From Cellvibrionaceae bacterium (GTDB lineage: Bacteria; Pseudomonadota; Gammaproteobacteria; Pseudomonadales; Cellvibrionaceae), in NCBI GenBank assembly GCA_025800435.1, contig JAOXRV010000178.1:1-7778 (forward strand): a stretch of DNA of 7,778 nucleotides. The letters are read 5' to 3'. Below are positions 5,046 to 7,778 of the stretch, piece by piece; the first letter of the stretch is position 1; each line of letters opens with the position of its first letter. Made by a program: the position numbers and the translations under genes. The notes under the pieces were generated by a model. It searched no databases. It was not told the origin of the DNA and saw only the letters and a list, made by a program, of their open reading frames with translations.

Positions 5046-6914
5046 TTATTTTATCGTGATCGACAGGGCGAGGCCCTGTAACGCATCTTGCAATTGTGTA
5101 ACACGGGACTTGTCCGCTACCTCTATATCGGTGAGCAAGCCGCGTTCGGTATCGTGAATGCAAGTAACCCGGGCTTGAATGCCCAATTCGGCCAATTGCT
5201 CCAGCAAAATGGTCTCGGTGGCCATGCGGCGCAGCTCGGGTTTAAAGATCTTACCCACGGCGGTCAGTGGAATCTCATCGAGTACCACAATGCGTTTGGG
5301 CACGGCGGCGCGCTCGCTGATATGCTCGGCGGCAAAGGCCAGTAGCTCGTCCTCGCTGGCGGCACTGCCCGGGTGCAGGGTGATATAGGCCACTGGCAGC
5401 TCGCCGGCGTAGGCGTCGGGCTGGCCCACCGCCACCGCCTGGGCCACGGCGGGGTGTTGCAGCAGCGGGTCTTCGATAATGACCGGGTCTATATTGTGGC
5501 CGCCGCGAATAATCAGGTCTTTGGCCCGGCCGGTCAGGTATAAAAAGCCGTTTTCATCCTCGTAGCCCAAATCGCCGGTATTAAACCAGCCATCGGCCCA
5601 GGCCTGGTCGTTATCGCTTTGTTCGAGGTAGCCGGCAAAAATATTGGGGCCGCGGCTCAGTACTACCCCGGCTTCGCCGGGCTTGCAGCGGCGCAGCAGT
5701 TTATTGCCATCTACATGGCCGATAATACGTTCGCAATAGGGCAGGCGAATACCGGTGGCCCCCAGTGGTGGCGGTGCTTTGGCACTGGTCATGCTCAGCA
5801 TTACGGTGCTTTCGGTCATGCCATAGCCGTTTAGCACCTGGCAGCCGATACGCGCTTCAAAGTTCTTTTTCAGTTGTATGGGCAGGGGCGCGGCGCCGCT
5901 TAATACCTCGGTTAAGCTGCTGATATCGCAGTCGCCAACGGGTACTTCGTAAAGGGCGGCCAAAATAGTGGGCACCGAGGGCACCCCGGTAAAGCCAAAG
6001 CGCTCCACATGGTGCCAAAAATTGGCGATCACCGCCGGGGTGCGAAAGCCGCTGGGGGTCATAATAACAATATTGGCGCCGCAGGCGATGGCGCCGATAC
6101 CCGATATCATTAAGCCGTAGATATGAAACATGGGCAGAGCAGCAAAAATATTGGCCCGGGGCTTATCGCTGACCCGGTCGCGGTACAGCTGGGCGATAAA
6201 GGCAAAGTTGGCCTGGGTAATTTGGGCCACCTTGGGTCGGCCGGTGGTGCCACCGGTGTGCATATAGCAGGCCACTTGCTCGCCTTCAAACTGGCGCCCG
6301 CTGTCCAGGCCCTCGGCGTTTTCCTGTTCAATGGCTTGGCCGTAATCGGTCACCGTTACCCCGCCCAGTTCAGGCACCGGCTCGGTAATGCCGGGGATAT
6401 GAATCACCACCAGGTGTTCAATTTGCGGGGTCAGCCCCAATACCGCTTTGGTGCTTTCCCACAAATGGGGGGCGCTGGGCATGGGTGCCATGGCCACAAA
6501 TACCTTGGAGCCGGTCACCTGAATAATCTCAGAGATATGGCGCGGTTCCAGCAGCGGGTTTAGGGGGCTGGCAATACCGGCGCACTGGGCGCCCCAAATG
6601 GCGTAGATGGTTTGGGGCAGGGTCGGCAGCATAATTGATACCGCATCTTCGGTGCCCACACCCAGGCGATGAAAGAGGTTAGCAGTTTGGTGAATGCGGC
6701 CCATAAACTGGGCGTAGCTAACCGGAAAGCTGGGCTCGTCTTTCTCGCCGGTGAGCAGCAGCTCGATCACATTGTCTTCGGCGTAGGCCTCACAGGATTG
6801 CTTGATAATGCTATAGGTGTCTTTCCAGGGGTAGCGCTGATCCAGCGGCACCTGTTCAAATTCGATGGTCTGATCCAGGGTCAGAACCTCCGCAACTGAC
6901 TGAGTGTTGCTCAT
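5046..6914 (-). CDS. AMP-forming acyl-CoA synthetase (fatty-acid-CoA ligase family)
   Basis: Activates a carboxylic acid, most likely a fatty acid, to acyl-CoA through an acyl-adenylate in the cytoplasm. The adenylate-forming motifs appear in order: phosphate loop HTGGTTGRPK (219-228), NGYGMTEST (362-370), the TGD aspartate in WFNTGDLG (443-450), the hinge region GRAKDLIIRGGHNIDPVIIE (462-481) and the catalytic lysine K555 in AVGK (552-555). The loop reads HTGG where most ligases have YTSG, and the usual Gly after PK is Val; both look like subfamily traits rather than damage. About 67 residues follow the catalytic lysine, longer than in most acyl-CoA ligases, ending in a small mixed domain (ARVTCIHDTE... 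to the end). The ATG at 6914 has AGAGG seven bases upstream. It is the first gene of the minus-strand unit, divergent from the thioesterase. Chain-length preference cannot be read from sequence. Confidence 0.92.
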   Translation of the reverse strand: MSNTQSVAEVLTLDQTIEFEQVPLDQRYPWKDTYSIIKQSCEAYAEDNVIELLLTGEKDEPSFPVSYAQFMGRIHQTANLFHRLGVGTEDAVSIMLPTLPQTIYAIWGAQCAGIASPLNPLLEPRHISEIIQVTGSKVFVAMAPMPSAPHLWESTKAVLGLTPQIEHLVVIHIPGITEPVPELGGVTVTDYGQAIEQENAEGLDSGRQFEGEQVACYMHTGGTTGRPKVAQITQANFAFIAQLYRDRVSDKPRANIFAALPMFHIYGLMISGIGAIACGANIVIMTPSGFRTPAVIANFWHHVERFGFTGVPSVPTILAALYEVPVGDCDISSLTEVLSGAAPLPIQLKKNFEARIGCQVLNGYGMTESTVMLSMTSAKAPPPLGATGIRLPYCERIIGHVDGNKLLRRCKPGEAGVVLSRGPNIFAGYLEQSDNDQAWADGWFNTGDLGYEDENGFLYLTGRAKDLIIRGGHNIDPVIIEDPLLQHPAVAQAVAVGQPDAYAGELPVAYITLHPGSAASEDELLAFAAEHISERAAVPKRIVVLDEIPLTAVGKIFKPELRRMATETILLEQLAELGIQARVTCIHDTERGLLTDIEVADKSRVTQLQDALQGLALSITIK

Positions 6915-6957
6915 TATTTCGCCTCTTATTGGATTTTATTGTTGAGTTAGGGTGGGT

Positions 6958-6986
6958 TTTATATCACTCATTGGTTTTCTGTTCCA
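6958..6986 (-). promoter_or_regulatory. Candidate promoter of the acyl-CoA synthetase unit
   Basis: On the minus strand TATAAA (6963-6958) makes a good -10 box. The -35 position 17 bases upstream is TGGAAC (6986-6981), three of six matches, and overlaps the inverted repeat at 6980-6998. The start of transcription would be about 35 bases ahead of the ATG. A weak -35 overlapping an operator fits a regulated promoter. Judged by eye only. Confidence 0.4.
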
Positions 6987-6998
6987 CTGTGCGGAACA
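6980..6998. promoter_or_regulatory. Inverted-repeat operator candidate in the divergent promoter region
   Basis: TGTTCC (6980-6985) and GGAACA (6993-6998) are perfect inverted arms around a 7-base spacer, with an extra C-G pair inside (6987 with 6991). The site covers the -35 of the minus-strand promoter. It also falls at the -35 position for a plus-strand -10-like TATCTT at 7005-7010 that would serve the thioesterase, whose own -35 match there is poor. TTCC/GGAA arms of this size resemble sites of IclR-type regulators, an inference from shape only; no regulator gene is in the window. Confidence 0.5.
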
Positions 6999-7044
6999 AT
7001 CCTGTATCTTGCTCGGCCGATATTGGCAAGTTTTAGGACCTTAA

Positions 7045-7778
7045 ATGAGCGTGCACGAGTTTGATTGGGCCAGCCAAATGAAGGCCAGTGGCGAACGAGA
7101 AGGGCAGCAATTGTGGCAGCTTGAGGTCAGCGATCGCTGGTCATTTGGCAGTGCCCCCAATGGCGGTTATATGGCCGCGCTGCTGGCCAAGGCGGCGGGC
7201 AAAACCCTGAGCCGCCACCACCAGCCCATGTCGGTAACTAGCCAATATATTTTGCCTGCCAAGCCCGAGCAGGCTGAAATTGCGGTAAAAGTATTGCGCG
7301 AGGGTGGCCGCTTTAGCCAGGTGAGTGTAGAGCTGCGCCAGCAAGGGCAAGTGTGTGTCCAGCAAAGCGGCGTATTTACCGACTTTGGCCAGCTTAAAGG
7401 CCCCAGCCACTTTGAGGGCGAAGTGCCCCAGTTTCCGCCAGTAGAGGCGGGTATTCCGGTCAGTGGCGCCAATGCCAGCTTTCGCCATCGGGTCGATGCC
7501 CGCTGGTTTGCCGATGGCGGCGGCCGCTACTGGCCCGACGGCAATGCCCCCGAGATGAGCAACGGCGGCTGGATTAAAATGAGCGATGGGCGCGAGCCCG
7601 ATGCTTTGGCCTTGTTGGTATTTGCCGACGCCTTCCCCAGGGCTATGGCCATGCGCACTGGCAAGCTGGGCTGGATACCCACGGTGGATATGACCGTACA
7701 GGTATTGCAGCCCCCGGCCCCGGGCTATATAGCCGCCCGCTTTCGCAGCCAAAAGCTGTACCGTGGGGTCGTGGAAGA
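7045..7778 (+). CDS. TesB-like double-hotdog acyl-CoA thioesterase (3' end cut by the window edge)
   Basis: Predicted to hydrolyse acyl-CoA to free fatty acid and CoA. The frame is open from ATG 7045 to the right edge (244 full codons). AGGA lies six bases before the ATG. The first hotdog has WSFGSAPNGGYMAALLAKA at 32-50, the signature opening of thioesterase-family proteins, then the strand pattern VTSQYILPAKPEQAEIAVKV and GRFSQVSVELRQQG. The second hotdog has ADAFP at 194-198, whose Asp195 matches the active-site Asp position of TesB-type enzymes, and WIPTVDMTVQV at 210-220 with the conserved Thr/Asp. The visible end (ARFRSQKLYRGVVE) matches the last strands, so perhaps only 20-30 residues are missing. 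It is divergent from the synthetase gene and shares its control region, suggesting joint regulation of acyl-CoA making and breaking. Substrate is unknown. Confidence 0.85.
   Translation, partial: MSVHEFDWASQMKASGEREGQQLWQLEVSDRWSFGSAPNGGYMAALLAKAAGKTLSRHHQPMSVTSQYILPAKPEQAEIAVKVLREGGRFSQVSVELRQQGQVCVQQSGVFTDFGQLKGPSHFEGEVPQFPPVEAGIPVSGANASFRHRVDARWFADGGGRYWPDGNAPEMSNGGWIKMSDGREPDALALLVFADAFPRAMAMRTGKLGWIPTVDMTVQVLQPPAPGYIAARFRSQKLYRGVVE

Noticed and set aside
7141..7752. Minus-strand 203-residue frame at the right end
   Set aside because: It is antisense to the thioesterase, whose plus-strand frame has clear family motifs (WSFGSAPNGGY, ADAFP, WIPTVD) and a Shine-Dalgarno sequence.

Overview
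The window looks like chromosomal DNA from a gammaproteobacterium, most likely a marine lipid-storing lineage of the Cellvibrionales/Spongiibacteraceae/Halieaceae kind. This is an inference from the moderately GC-rich coding style and from the gene content: a wax ester synthase/diacylglycerol acyltransferase (WS/DGAT), a peroxisomal-MFE1-like beta-oxidation enzyme and an acyl-CoA synthetase. No rRNA or other phylogenetic marker is present to settle it.

Layout. Positions 1-673 hold two small plus-strand genes that are visibly more AT-rich and use different codons from the rest: the 3' end of a Gly/Ala glycine-zipper protein with a two-cysteine tail, then a 96-residue zinc-ribbon membrane protein 18 bases downstream. 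Positions 674-826 are non-coding and look like a compositional boundary. A strong hairpin terminator at 827-852 closes the minus-strand unit. From right to left that unit carries a 622-residue acyl-CoA synthetase (6914-5046), a 698-residue bifunctional enoyl-CoA hydratase/3-hydroxyacyl-CoA dehydrogenase (4982-2886) and a 601-residue WS/DGAT with a long Lys/Ala/Pro tail (2681-876). A divergent plus-strand TesB-like acyl-CoA thioesterase starts at 7045 and runs off the right edge. The 130-base divergent region contains an inverted repeat lying over the likely -35 positions.

How the genes fit together. The synthetase activates fatty acids to acyl-CoA. The bifunctional enzyme carries out two steps of beta-oxidation. 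The WS/DGAT moves acyl-CoA onto alcohols or diacylglycerol for storage, and the thioesterase can hydrolyse acyl-CoA back to free acid. The locus therefore puts the making, burning, storing and releasing of acyl-CoA side by side, probably under one regulator at the divergent promoter.

The most interesting points are the histone-H1/AlgP/PhaF-like repeat tail on the WS/DGAT, the possible bacteriocin/immunity-like pair at the left edge, and the divergent operator candidate. No tRNA, CRISPR array, insertion sequence or replication origin was seen.
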